DNA from: Rhodanobacteraceae bacterium
Lineage (GTDB): Bacteria > Pseudomonadota > Gammaproteobacteria > Xanthomonadales > SZUA-5
Assembly: GCA_016713135.1 (NCBI GenBank)
Contig: JADJPR010000017.1
Span: forward strand, 82,920-146,919
Direction of reading: 5' to 3'
Length of the DNA stretch: 64,000 nt
In this document: in pieces, positions 46,544-56,662 of the stretch
Layout: each line of letters opens with the position of its first letter
Position numbering within the stretch: the first letter of the stretch is position 1
Program-made: the position numbers and the translations under genes
Notes under the pieces: model-generated
The model's database searches: none
What the model was told of the DNA's origin: nothing
What the model saw: only the letters and a program-made list of their open reading frames with translations

Positions 46544-49500
46544 ATGCGCATCCAGGTAGGGAACTGGCCCTGGCTCTGCGCCTTGTGGTGTGCGCTCGCG
46601 GTGGCTGGGCCGTTGCCGGCCGCGGAGACTGGCGCCGCCGTGGCTGCTGTGGAATCGCCAGTCGCACCGGTGCGGGATGCCGGGTCAGCGCACGCGGCCC
46701 TGGGGGCCGCCGAAGCCCTGCAGCAGCGGGAGGCGTTCGCCGCCGCCCGCCCCTGGCTGGACCGGCTGCGCGAGTGGGTCGCGACGCAGGCCACCGTGGA
46801 GCCGGAACTGCACGCGCATCTGCTGGTGCTGGAATCGCGCCAGATGGTTCGCGCTGGCGACCCGGGGGCCGAGCAACTCGCCGCACAGGCGGTCGAACTG
46901 CTGGATGGCAAAGGCGATTCGACCGGTCTCGCACGGGCGCTGGCGCAGCTGGCGGCGGCGCTGCGCAGCGCCGACCGGCGCACCGAGGCGCTGGCGGCAT
47001 CCGAGCGCGCGGTGGCGATCTACACCCGGCTCGATCCGGATTCCAATGCCGCCCTGTGGGCATTGGCATCGCGGGTCGGGATCCAGCGCGCCAATGGCCA
47101 GTTCGATGCCGCGAATGACACCTTGGGCGAACTCGAGTCGCGGCTTTCGCAGGAGGATCCGGACATCGAGCTGCGCGCCAGCGTGGCCAACCTTCGTGGC
47201 GTCAAGCACTTGCTTGCGAGCGAACTGCCGGCGGCCATGCGCGCGCTGGCGCAGGCCGTCGACTTGCTGCGGCAGGTGCCGCATGCGGGTGTCATGCAGG
47301 CGGTGGTCCAGCACAACCTGGCGCTGGCCGCCTGGGACCTGGGCGACCTGGGCGCTGCGCGCACGCAGTTGCGGGCCGCGGTGGAAGCCGAGCGTCGCCT
47401 GCGCCCGGGGACGCTGCAGATGGCGCGAGCCGTGATCAACCTCGCGCGGCTGAGCTTCGAGCTAGGCGAGTGGACCGAGGCGGCCGACCACTACGCGCAG
47501 GCGGAAGCGATCATCCTCAAGCTGGCCCCAGGCCAGCCGGTGGAGGCCCATTTGCGCAGCAACCAGGCGGAACTGGCCGCCGCGCAGGGACGAATCGCGC
47601 AGGCGCGGGCCCTGTTCCAGCGCGCGATCTCGGTCAACGAAAAGCAGCCGCGCGACTGCTATTGCGCCGGTCCGGTGCTGCGCGACTACGCCTGGTTCCT
47701 CGGCAGCACCGGCCAGGCCGGTGCGCGCGAGGGCATCAAGTGGTTGAGCCGCGCACGCAAGCTGCTGGTCGCCTTCGAGAACCGCGACATCGAGTCCTAC
47801 CTGCTGGATCGCCAGGAGGCCGAGCTGCGCCTGGCCACCGGGGAACTGGAGGTCGCAGCGGAACTGGCGACCCGGGCGCGCGCCGGGCTGGGTCGGGTTG
47901 CGCCACGCTCGGCCTACCATGCACTCACCTTGCACACCGAGGGGCTGGTCGCGCAGGCACAGGGCCGGATGGAGGCCGCGCGGGACGCGCTGTGCGCGGC
48001 GGTCCAGGTCCTGGAAGGGGTGGACGTCGGCGACGGCGTGCTCACCGATTCACGCTTCCGCGCGCGCCATGCGGACCTGTACCACGCGTGCAGCCTTGCG
48101 CGGGCCGAGGCGGGTGACGCTGCCGGTGCGCTCGACGTGCTGGAGCAAGGACGCGCGCGCAGTCTGCTGGCGCTGTGGCGCGGCAATGCCGCGGCGCTGG
48201 ATGGCGAGCCGCAGGCGGCCGTCGATGCGTGGATAGACTATCGCCAGCGGCGCGCGGCGGCGCTGGCGCGCGCCTCCGACCCGGAGCAGTCGCTGGACGC
48301 TGCCACGCAGGCGCGGCGCAAACTCGAGGCGCTGGACGCGCGCCATGCGCAGGAACTGGCCCGCCTGGATGCGGCCGCGCCGCGCACCGCGGCCCTGCTG
48401 GTGCCGCGCAGCGCTGCCGTGCCCCACGGCGATGGCGACTGCGCCACCGGCCAGCGCAATGAACCCGCGCATCCCGGCGGCCCTTGCCGCAACGACGCCC
48501 ACGGCTACCTGCGCCTGCCCGCCGGTTCATTGCTGCTGGCTTTCAGCGTGGGCAGCGCGGAGACGCTGGTGCTGCAGGCCGGCGCGGATGGCGTCGAGTC
48601 GCGGCGGATACCCGTGGGTCGCGTCGGATGGACCGCACGGGTCGCGCAGCTGCGGGCGCTGGTGCTGGCGCGCGCCCCCGATGGCCTGCCGGCGCTGTTG
48701 CGCGCCAGCGAGGACCTGCATGCGCTTCTGCTCGCGCCACACCTGGCAGCGATCGCGCGCAGTGAGCGCCTGCTGGTGCTCGCCGACGGCCCCTTGCAGC
48801 AACTGCCGTTCGCCGCGCTGCATCGGCGCGAGACCGGGCGATTCCTGGTCGAGGACACGCCGCTGGTGCAGGTGGAGTCGCTCGGGACGCTGGCCTTGCA
48901 GCGGCGCGACGAACACGCGGGCAGTCGACGCGCGCTGGTGGTGGCCGATCCGCTGGCCGATGTCGCCGCCGTCGAAGGGTTGCCCGCGCTGCCGGGCGCG
49001 CTGGTGGAAGCCACTCGCGTGCAGCGCACCCTGGGCGCTTCGGCCATCCTGTTGCGTGGCGCCGCCGCCAGCGAGAGCCGGGTGCGGCGCGAGGCGGGCG
49101 CTGCCCGGTTGTTGCATTTCGCCGTGCACGGCGTGCTCGACGACGCGGTACCCCTCGATTCCGCGTTGATCCTCGGGCGCGACGAGCGCGAAGACGGCGC
49201 GCTGCGGGTGCGCGAGATCCTCGGATCGATGCATCTGTCCGCCGACATCGTCGTGCTCTCGGCGTGCAACACCGCGGTCGACGCGGAGCCGCGTGGCGAT
49301 GGCCTGGTCAGCCTGACCCGGGCCTTCCGCCAGGCGGCGTGATCGCCACCCTGTGGCCGGTGGCCGACGCGGGCGCAGCGGAACTGATGGGTCGTTTCCA
49401 TCGGGCGCTGGCCGGCGGCGCGGCAGCGGAGGTCGCCCTGCGCGAAGCCCAGCTGGCACTGATCCATTCCGATCGGCGCGCCTCGGACGCGACTGCCGTG

Positions 49501-49638
49501 CGCGGCGTCGGCGGGCTGGCGCCGCGCGCAGCGGAGCAGGAGGCCGACCTGTCGCATCCCTTCCATTGGTCCGGATTCCAGCTCTATGGACGGCCCGACG
49601 AGGCGCGCAGCCGCCATTCATCTCTCCATCGCGAATAA
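46544..49638 (+). CDS. TPR-CHAT domain protein, exported, frame broken near 49336
   Basis: A large protein of about 1030 residues. ATG 46544, preceded by GAGGCGG, starts a signal peptide (LCALWCALAVAGPLPAAE), so the protein is probably periplasmic. About ten TPR-like helical pairs fill the first 600 residues, followed by a CHAT peptidase domain. The likely catalytic His is in LLHFAVHG and the Cys in VVLSACNT. Frame one stops at 49342 after FRQAA; the rest (GVIATLWPVADAGAAEL to HPFHWSGFQLYG) is open in another frame to 49638. The span is one base short of an intact frame. ATG 46436, overlapping the tonB stop, is an alternative start. Confidence 0.85.
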
Positions 49639-49642
49639 GCGA

Positions 49643-49648
49643 TAGAAT
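49643..49648 (+). promoter_or_regulatory. Candidate -10 box for ahcY
   Basis: TAGAAT at 49643-49648, followed by CCGCGGCC, lies about 40 bases before the riboswitch. The same -10/CCGCGGCC arrangement is present at 23485 (S10) and 40295 (metK). A convincing -35 was not found. Confidence 0.5.
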
Positions 49649-49686
49649 CCGCGGCCTCCGCCGGCAGCATGCCGGCCGGTCCGCTC

Positions 49687-49765
49687 GTCGAGGGGCGCTG
49701 CAATCCCGGCATCCACGGGGTCACGCTCGGCGAGAAAGGCCTTCCTGAAGCGAAGGGCGCCCGTC
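49687..49765 (+). promoter_or_regulatory. S-adenosylhomocysteine riboswitch
   Basis: The region matches the SAH riboswitch class (Rfam family SAH_riboswitch): the signature CGAGGGGCGCTGCAA at 49689-49703, a helix CCCG/CGGG, GCTCGG pairing back to CGAG as the pseudoknot, and closing AAGGGCGCCC at 49754-49763, whose GCGCCC pairs with GGGCGC at 49693-49698. It sits 20 bases before the ahcY start. In this class, SAH binding turns on the genes that remove SAH. Confidence 0.92.
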
Positions 49766-49784
49766 TGTGATCGCGAGGACGCTG

Positions 49785-51215
<1,431 letters not shown>

Positions 51216-51256
51216 TCGGGCGGGTTCCCGTTTTGCGGGGGCTGCCTTGCGGTTGA

Positions 51257-51293
51257 GCAGAAGGCGTCGCGCAAGCGGCGCCTTCTGCGTTTT
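51257..51293 (+). terminator. Terminator after ahcY
   Basis: The stem GCAGAAGGCG (51257-51266) / CGCCTTCTGC (51279-51288) is followed by GTTTTGG. It lies 42 bases after the ahcY stop and is a good intrinsic-type terminator with a short T run. Confidence 0.8.
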
Positions 51294-51344
51294 GGGGAGG
51301 CCCAAGAGCGGGTCAGGGGTCAGGGGGCAGGGGACCCGGACCTT

Positions 51345-51536
51345 CGCCCAGCTCGACCGTGGCGCGAGCCGGGTCCCCTGCCCCTTGCCCCTTGGCCCGC
51401 TCCAAATCTCGTCAACGCCGCTTGATCAATGCGGCCACGCCGCCCAGCTCGACCGTGGAGCGAACCGGGTCCCCTGTCCCTTTCCCCTTGCCCCGCTTCA
51501 AATCCGGTCAACGCCGCTCGATCAACGCCGCCACGC
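51345..51536. repeat. Tandem 96-base duplication at the 3' end of the thiolase gene
   Basis: Two direct units, 51345-51440 and 51441-51536, share CGCCCAGCTCGACCGTGG, CCGGGTCCCCTG and TTGATCAA-like blocks. The last part of unit 2 encodes the final residues of the thiolase (GVAALIERR, minus strand); unit 1 holds a decayed version of the same end. The CCTTGCCCC word also occurs in the repeat at 23355. This fills most of the 292-base gap after ahcY. Confidence 0.8.
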
Positions 51537-52791
51537 CCATGCCGCCGGCCGCGCAGGCCATCACCAGCACGCGGCCGCCGCCGGCATCCTTCAGCAGTTT
51601 CGCCGCGCCGGCGAACATGCGCGCGCCGGTGGCGGCGAAGGGGTGGCCGATGGCCAGGCTGCCGCCGGCGATGTTGAGCTTGCTGCGGTCAATCGCGCCC
51701 AGCGCGCCCGGCAGGCCGAGGCGCTCGCGGCAATAGCCATCCGACTCGAAAGCCGCCAGCGTACACAGCAGTTGCGCCGCGAAGGCTTCGTGGATCTCGA
51801 ACAGGTCGATGTCGCCGAAGCCGAGTCCCTGGCGCTGCAACAGTCGCGCGGTGGCCACGGTCGGCGCCATCAGCAGGCCCTCGCCGCCAACGAAATCGAC
51901 CGCGGACACCTCGGCGTCGACCAGCTCCGCCAGCACCTCGTGGCCCTCGGCACGCGCCCAGTCGGCATTGGCCAGCAGCAGTGCGCTGGCGCCGTCGGTC
52001 AACGGGGTGGAGTTGCCGGCGGTCAGCGTGCCCTGGCCGGAGGTGCGGTCGAAGGCCGGCTTCAGCGTCGCCAGCTTCTCCAGCGTGGTGTCTGCGCGCA
52101 GCACGTTGTCGCGCTTGAGCCCGCGGAAGGGGGCGACCAGGTCATCGTAGAAGCCGCGCTCGTAGGCGTGGTGCGCCTTCTGGTGGCTGTCGAAGGCGAT
52201 CTGGTCCTGGTCGCGGCGGCTGATGCCCCAGGTCTTGGCCATCATCTCGCAGTGCTCGCCCATGCTCTTGCCGGTGCGCGGCTCGCCGACCGCCGGCGCC
52301 ACCGGCTTCAACTCGCCGAAGCGGAAGCCCTTCAGCGCGCGCAAGCGCTCACCGAAGCTGCGTGCCCGCGCCAGCGCGAGGAAGCGCGCGTTGAGCGACT
52401 GGTTCAGCACCAGCGGCACCTCCGAGGCGCTGTCGCTGCCGCCGCCGATGCCGGCGCGGATCTGGCCGAGCGCGATCTTGTTGGCGATCACGATCGCCGA
52501 CTCGAATCCGGTGCCGCAGGCGCGCTGCAACGTGAGCCCCGGCGTGGTCGCCTTCAGTCCCGAACCCAGGGCGATCTCACGCGCCAGGTTCCAGTCGCGC
52601 GAGTGCTTGAGCACCGCACCGAAGGCTACTTCGCCCAGTTCGACGCCCTTGAGGCCGAAGCGGTCGACCAGGCGCGACACCACCTCGGTGCCGAGCGCGA
52701 GGTTCGGCAAGTCGGTGTAGGCGGTGTTGTTGCGGCAGAAGGGGATGCGCAGGCCGCCGAGGATGGCGGCCAGGGGACGGCGGTCGGGCAT
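51508..52791 (-). CDS. Acetyl-CoA C-acyltransferase (thiolase), FadI-like
   Basis: Thiolase of beta-oxidation or acetoacetyl-CoA metabolism; 427 residues. The acyl-accepting Cys is in LQRACGTGFES, the active His in EIHEAFAAQ and AGGSLAIGHPFAATGAR, and the C-terminal Cys motif in VMACAAGGMGVAAL. The block TLTAGNSTPLTDGASALL is FadI-like. It follows kduD by 60 bases on the same strand, so it may share transcription with the pectin genes by chance. No fadJ is nearby. An acetoacetyl-CoA thiolase partner to phbB is also possible. Confidence 0.88.
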   Translation of the reverse strand: MPDRRPLAAILGGLRIPFCRNNTAYTDLPNLALGTEVVSRLVDRFGLKGVELGEVAFGAVLKHSRDWNLAREIALGSGLKATTPGLTLQRACGTGFESAIVIANKIALGQIRAGIGGGSDSASEVPLVLNQSLNARFLALARARSFGERLRALKGFRFGELKPVAPAVGEPRTGKSMGEHCEMMAKTWGISRRDQDQIAFDSHQKAHHAYERGFYDDLVAPFRGLKRDNVLRADTTLEKLATLKPAFDRTSGQGTLTAGNSTPLTDGASALLLANADWARAEGHEVLAELVDAEVSAVDFVGGEGLLMAPTVATARLLQRQGLGFGDIDLFEIHEAFAAQLLCTLAAFESDGYCRERLGLPGALGAIDRSKLNIAGGSLAIGHPFAATGARMFAGAAKLLKDAGGGRVLVMACAAGGMGVAALIERR

Positions 52792-52851
52792 GGCACCGGC
52801 TCCGGTGAGCGGAGCGGGCAGTGTAGTGCAGCCCGCCCCGGGTGCGCGCTC

Positions 52852-53607
52852 TCAGCGGGCGAGCCATCCGCCATCGACAGGGAGTACCGCGCCGTGCACA
52901 TAGGCCGCCGCCGCGGAGGCGAGGAAGACCGCGGCCCCGCCGAGGTCGGATGGCTCGCCCCAGCGTCCGGCCGGGATCCGCGCCAGGATGTCGCGGTTGC
53001 GGCTCTCGTCCTGACGCAGCGCCGCGGTGTTGTCGGTGGCGAAGTAGCCGGGCGCGATGGCGTTGACGTTGATCCCGTGGCGCGCCCACTCATTGGCGAG
53101 CAGGCGTGTGATGCCGAGCAGACCCGATTTGCTCGCGGTGTACGAGGCCACCCGGATGCCGCCCTGGAAGGACAGCATCGAGACGATGTTGATGACGCGG
53201 CCACCCCGCTGCGCGCCCACCCAGTGCCGCGCGGCCTGCTGCGCAAGGAAGAAGGCCGACTTCAGGTTCAGGTCGACCACGCTGTCCCATTCGTCCTCGG
53301 TGAACGCCAGCGCGTCGTTGCGCCGGATCGTCCCGGCATTGTTGACCAGGATGTCGAACCGTCCATGTCGCGCGACCAGCGTGTCGACCAGGTCAGCCGG
53401 CGGCCTGCCGGAACCCAGGTCGCACTCGATCCAGTGACCGCGCCGGCCAGCGGCTGACACCGCCGCCAGCGTGTCGTCGGCGGGACGACGGCTGAGCGCG
53501 ACGATGTCCGCGCCCGCCTGCGCCAGTGCGAGCGCAATGCCCTGGCCGATGCCGGTGTTCGCGCCGGTGACCAGCGCCACCTGTCCGCTGAGGTCGAAGG
53601 GGTTCAT
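52852..53607 (-). CDS. kduD: 2-dehydro-3-deoxy-D-gluconate 5-dehydrogenase / KduD
   Basis: SDR enzyme that reduces 2,5-diketo-3-deoxygluconate to KDG in pectin/hexuronate catabolism. It has 251 residues from ATG 53607. It shows the cofactor motif TGANTGIGQG, NNAGTIRRNDALAFTEDEWD, and the catalytic YTASKSG; the N-terminal FDLSGQVALVTG is characteristic of KduD. Its start overlaps the kduI stop (ATGA), so the two are coupled. Confidence 0.93.
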   Translation of the reverse strand: MNPFDLSGQVALVTGANTGIGQGIALALAQAGADIVALSRRPADDTLAAVSAAGRRGHWIECDLGSGRPPADLVDTLVARHGRFDILVNNAGTIRRNDALAFTEDEWDSVVDLNLKSAFFLAQQAARHWVGAQRGGRVINIVSMLSFQGGIRVASYTASKSGLLGITRLLANEWARHGINVNAIAPGYFATDNTAALRQDESRNRDILARIPAGRWGEPSDLGGAAVFLASAAAAYVHGAVLPVDGGWLAR

Positions 53608-54452
53608 TTGAGCTGGCAGATGTCCAGTTGCTGCATGTCGGTGTAATCGAGGTTCTCGCCACCCATCGCCCAGATGAAGCCGTAGTGGCGCGTGCCCGAG
53701 CCCATGTGGATGGACCACGGCGGGGAAACCACCGCTTCCTCGTTGGCGAGCACCAGATGACGCGTGTCCGCGGGCTCGCCCATGAAGTGCATCACGCGGT
53801 CGTCTGCGCCCAGGCCGAAATAGAAATAGACCTCGCTGCGGCGATCGTGCAGGTGCGGCGGCATGGTGTTCCACACACTGCCGGGTTGCAGCAGGGTCAT
53901 CCCCAGCAGCAACTGGCAGGAGGCGCAGGTGGCGGGCACGATGTACTGGTAGATCGTGCGCTGGTTCGAGGTTTCCAGAGCGCCGCGCTGCAGCGGCACC
54001 GCCTGCGCGAGCGACAGGTGCTTCAGCGCATGCCGCGCGTGCGCGGGAGTCGAGACCAGGTAGAAGCGCGCGGGCTTGTCGCCATCCAGGCTGCTGAAGC
54101 GCACGTCGGCGCTGCCCATCGGCACATAGGCCCCGTCGCGCGGCGCGAGTCGCAGCACCTCGCCATCCACGCTGAGTTCGCCATCGCCCTCGCCCACATT
54201 GACCACGCCCAGTTCGCGGCGTTCGAGGAAGGGTTTCCCCGCGGCCGATGCCGGCGCCTCCTGCGCCGGAAGAGCCAGCGCCCGTGCCACCGGCGCGGCG
54301 CCGCCAACGACGATGCGCTCGTAGTGGGTGTAATTCAGGCGCACCGCGTCCGGCACGAACAACTCGCCAATGCGATAGCGCTCGCGCAACTCGTCATTGC
54401 TGGCACCGGCCATCATCGACGGGTGCGTGGCGTGGTAGGTCTTGACGTACAT
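53604..54452 (-). CDS. kduI: 5-dehydro-4-deoxy-D-glucuronate isomerase KduI
   Basis: Zinc-dependent cupin isomerase converting 5-keto-4-deoxyuronate to 2,5-diketo-3-deoxygluconate. It has 282 residues (E. coli 278) from ATG 54452. Metal ligands are in TMPPHLHDRRSEVYFYF and WSIHMGSGTRHYGFIWAMGG. It acts one step before KduD, with which it overlaps by four bases. The upstream 12-base operator candidate at 54498-54509 suggests control by the LacI-family regulator. Confidence 0.96.
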   Translation of the reverse strand: MYVKTYHATHPSMMAGASNDELRERYRIGELFVPDAVRLNYTHYERIVVGGAAPVARALALPAQEAPASAAGKPFLERRELGVVNVGEGDGELSVDGEVLRLAPRDGAYVPMGSADVRFSSLDGDKPARFYLVSTPAHARHALKHLSLAQAVPLQRGALETSNQRTIYQYIVPATCASCQLLLGMTLLQPGSVWNTMPPHLHDRRSEVYFYFGLGADDRVMHFMGEPADTRHLVLANEEAVVSPPWSIHMGSGTRHYGFIWAMGGENLDYTDMQQLDICQLK

Positions 54453-54494
54453 CGGGGGCTCCGTCGGGGATTCCGGGTGGAGGATACGAGGTGT

Positions 54495-54509
54495 GGTAAC
54501 CGGTGTCAT
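54495..54509. promoter_or_regulatory. Candidate LacI-family operator upstream of kduI
   Basis: TGGTAACCGGTGTCA is a near-palindrome centred on CCGG, the hallmark of LacI-family operators. The 12 bases AACCGGTGTCAT (54498-54509) recur exactly at 60331-60342 between the divergent hydratase and pectate-lyase genes. It is 43 bases before the kduI ATG. Confidence 0.7.
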
Positions 54510-54560
54510 CAGTTTGTGGAGGTGGTCTCGGGCTCGGGGTGGTCGATGTTGCGCGGCTGT

Positions 54561-54660
<100 letters not shown>

Positions 54661-54668
54661 CTTGGCAC

Positions 54669-54710
54669 TTGTGGGAGCGGGCTCTGCCCGCGATCTTTTC
54701 GCTGTTGCTG
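54669..54710. repeat. REP-like 42-base repeat, copy b
   Basis: TTGTGGGAGCGGGCTCTGCC followed by CGCGATCTTTTCGCT. It contains GCGGGC/GCCCGC as a hairpin. It is 39 of 42 bases the same as copy a and in the same orientation. Confidence 0.75.
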
Positions 54711-54729
54711 TTGTTTTTTGCTCTTACCT

Positions 54730-54990
54730 GAAGAGCAACAGCGTTTCGGCCTGGCGGCCGAGTGTCTTTTCTTTGAGTGGCCAAAGAAAAGTCACCAAAA
54801 GAAAGGCCACCCCGCGTCCGCGCTTGCCGCGCGTCGTGCGCGGCAAGTCCCTGCGGTGCTCACGAAGCGCAGGCCGCTGCAACTCGCACATCCCTGTGCT
54901 CGGACATGCTCGCTTTCCCCTGCGCTTCGCTCCGCTCCTCGGCGCTCCCGAGGGCCCCGGGTTCCTCGACCCGGCTTCCTGCCTGGTTCT
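54730..54990 (-). repeat. Composite structured repeat, copy 2 (inverted)
   Basis: The reverse complement aligns with copy 1 throughout. Hairpin A at 54823-54847 has arms CTTGCCGCGC / GCGCGGCAAG around GTCGT (ACGAC on the other strand, the same loop as copy 1 with a largely different stem). Hairpin B at 54766-54791 has CTTTTCTTTG / CAAAGAAAAG. Hairpin C is TCGGCC/GGCCGA near 54746-54762. It is inverted relative to copy 3, which starts 200 bases away. Confidence 0.85.
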
Positions 54991-55033
54991 TGAGGTGGGG
55001 TGGATCAGCCGACTTGCGGGCATTTACCGGAAG

Positions 55034-55105
55034 GAAGCCAGAGCCGACAGCGAAGCCAGAGCCGATAGCGAAGCCAGAGCCGCCTGTGAAACCAGAGCCA
55101 ACAGA
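55034..55105. repeat. Four 18-base tandem units
   Basis: GAAGCCAGAGCCGACAGC and three variants run from 55034 to 55105. The first two differ at one base; the last two have diverged. Related units precede composite-repeat copy 1 at 43041. Confidence 0.9.
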
Positions 55106-55185
55106 AATGCCGAAGCCGTGGAGCGGAGCCGAAGCCGCAGAGCGGCGCTTGCTTCGCTGCTTTCGCTTCACCCTCGACTCCTGTC

Positions 55186-55454
55186 GAGCAAATCGATCAA
55201 GCTTTCCTGAAAACAGGCAGGAAGCCGAGTCGAAGGAAAATGGGGCCCCTCGGGAGCGCCGAGGAGCGGAGCTGGATCAAGGGAAAGCGAGCATGTCCGA
55301 GCAGGGATGTGCGAGTTGCGCAGGCCTTTCGGGGCGGGACTGTGCGCGGGGGCGCGGGGGGGTGGCCTTTCTCTTGGTTACTTCTCTTTGGCCATCCGGC
55401 CACTCAAAGAGAAGTGACTCGGCCGCAGGCCGAAGCTTGCTCTTGATCTTGAAG
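55186..55454 (+). repeat. Composite structured repeat, copy 3
   Basis: It starts with GAGCAAATCGATCAA (55186-55200), identical to copy 1, and continues through AACAGGCAGGAAGCCGAGTC and GAGCGCCGAGGAGCGGAGC. Hairpin B at 55381-55414 has arms CTTCTCTTTG / CAAAGAGAAG around a longer loop. Hairpin C is TCGGCC/GGCCGA. Hairpin A is degraded or lost here. The end CTTGCTCTTGATCTTGA matches copy 1. Confidence 0.85.
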
Positions 55455-55460
55455 CCCCAA

Positions 55461-55516
55461 GCCCAAAGCCCAAAGCCCAAAGCCCAAAGCCCAAAGCCCA
55501 AAGCCCAAAGCCCAAA
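55461..55516. repeat. GCCCAAA heptamer tandem array, eight perfect copies
   Basis: Eight GCCCAAA units, with an imperfect GCCCCAA at each end (55454-55460 and 55517-55523). It directly follows composite-repeat copy 3 and ends 45 bases before the lacI-type gene stop. Confidence 0.97.
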
Positions 55517-55560
55517 GCCCCAAGCGCGAATCCCGAAGCCCAACCCCCATCAACGCAAGC

Positions 55561-56628
55561 TCAGCGCGGCGGCTGGCAGGAATCCCTGACCACGAGGTGC
55601 GGCGACACCGCTACCGGCGCCGGGCTCTGGCCGCGGAAATCGGCCAGGAGCAGGTTCGCCGCCTGGCGGCCGACGTCCCGGACCGGCAGGCGCACCGTCG
55701 TCAGCGCTGGCCACAACTGCGGCGCCAGCGGGCTGTCGTCGTAGCCGACGACCGAGAGGTCGCCGGGAATCGACAGGCCCATGCGCAGGGCGGCCTTGTA
55801 GACGCCGGCGGCCATTTCGTCGTTGCAGGCGTAGATCGCGGTCGGGCGCGGGCTCTGCGAGAGCAGTTGCTCGGCGCCCGCGACGCCGGATTCGAAGGTG
55901 TAGCCGCCTTCGTAAACGGCGCTGGTGGGTAGCTTGATGCCGCGCAGACGCAGTCCTTCGGTGAAGCCCTCGCCGCGCTCGATGGCCGAGCGGTAGCGCT
56001 TCGGACCGGTGATCAGGCCGAGGTGGCGGTGGCCGAGGGACTCCAGGTACTGCGCGACCTCGACACTCGCCGCGCGGTCGTGGGTCTGCACCATGCGCTC
56101 GGGCTGGTCGAAGGCGACCGACGCAATGCGCACATAGCGACAGCCGGCGTCGGCGAGCACATCGGCCAGCGCCTGATCCTCGGACACGCGCGGGATCATG
56201 ATCACGCCGTAGAGCTTCTGCCGGGCCACGAACTGGCGGACGCCGTCGACATATCCTGCGCTGCGGCTGTCGCAGGGATGCACCACCAGTTCGAAACCGG
56301 TGTCGCGCAGGGCGTCGAGCACACCGTACTGCATGTTGACGATGTACTGGGCGGTCGGGTTGTCGAACACCAGCCCGATCAGGAAGGAGCGCCTGAAAGC
56401 GAGTCCCCGGGCCTGGGGGTCCGGCGCGTAGGCGCGCTGGCGCATCAGCTCGCGCACGCGCTCGCGGGTGTCCTCGCGCACCAGCGGCGAGTTGTTGAGC
56501 ACGCGCGAGACCGTCTTCTTCGAAACGCCGGCGAGGCGCGCGATGTCGTTGATGGTGGTCTTGTCGGGGGCGGCAGGCGCTTCGGCGACGGCGGCGGGGG
56601 GCTTGCGGGTGGGTGTGCGTGGACTCAT
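55561..56628 (-). CDS. LacI-family transcriptional regulator
   Basis: A 355-residue DNA-binding repressor. The N-terminal helix-turn-helix is TTINDIARLAGVSKKTVSRV followed by LNNSPLVREDTRERV, after a 22-residue Pro/Ala-rich tail. The periplasmic-binding-protein-like effector domain (FLIGLVFDNPTAQYIVNMQ to GDLSVVGYDDSPLAPQLWP) follows. It lies 34 bases after dctM on the same strand, so it is probably co-transcribed with the TRAP genes. By context it likely senses a pectin or hexuronate breakdown product and binds the AACCGGTGTCAT sites. The effector is not determined. Confidence 0.93.
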   Translation of the reverse strand: MSPRTPTRKPPAAVAEAPAAPDKTTINDIARLAGVSKKTVSRVLNNSPLVREDTRERVRELMRQRAYAPDPQARGLAFRRSFLIGLVFDNPTAQYIVNMQYGVLDALRDTGFELVVHPCDSRSAGYVDGVRQFVARQKLYGVIMIPRVSEDQALADVLADAGCRYVRIASVAFDQPERMVQTHDRAASVEVAQYLESLGHRHLGLITGPKRYRSAIERGEGFTEGLRLRGIKLPTSAVYEGGYTFESGVAGAEQLLSQSPRPTAIYACNDEMAAGVYKAALRMGLSIPGDLSVVGYDDSPLAPQLWPALTTVRLPVRDVGRQAANLLLADFRGQSPAPVAVSPHLVVRDSCQPPR

Positions 56629-56662
56629 GGCCGGATTGTAGGCGAAGCCACCCGCGGCCCGG

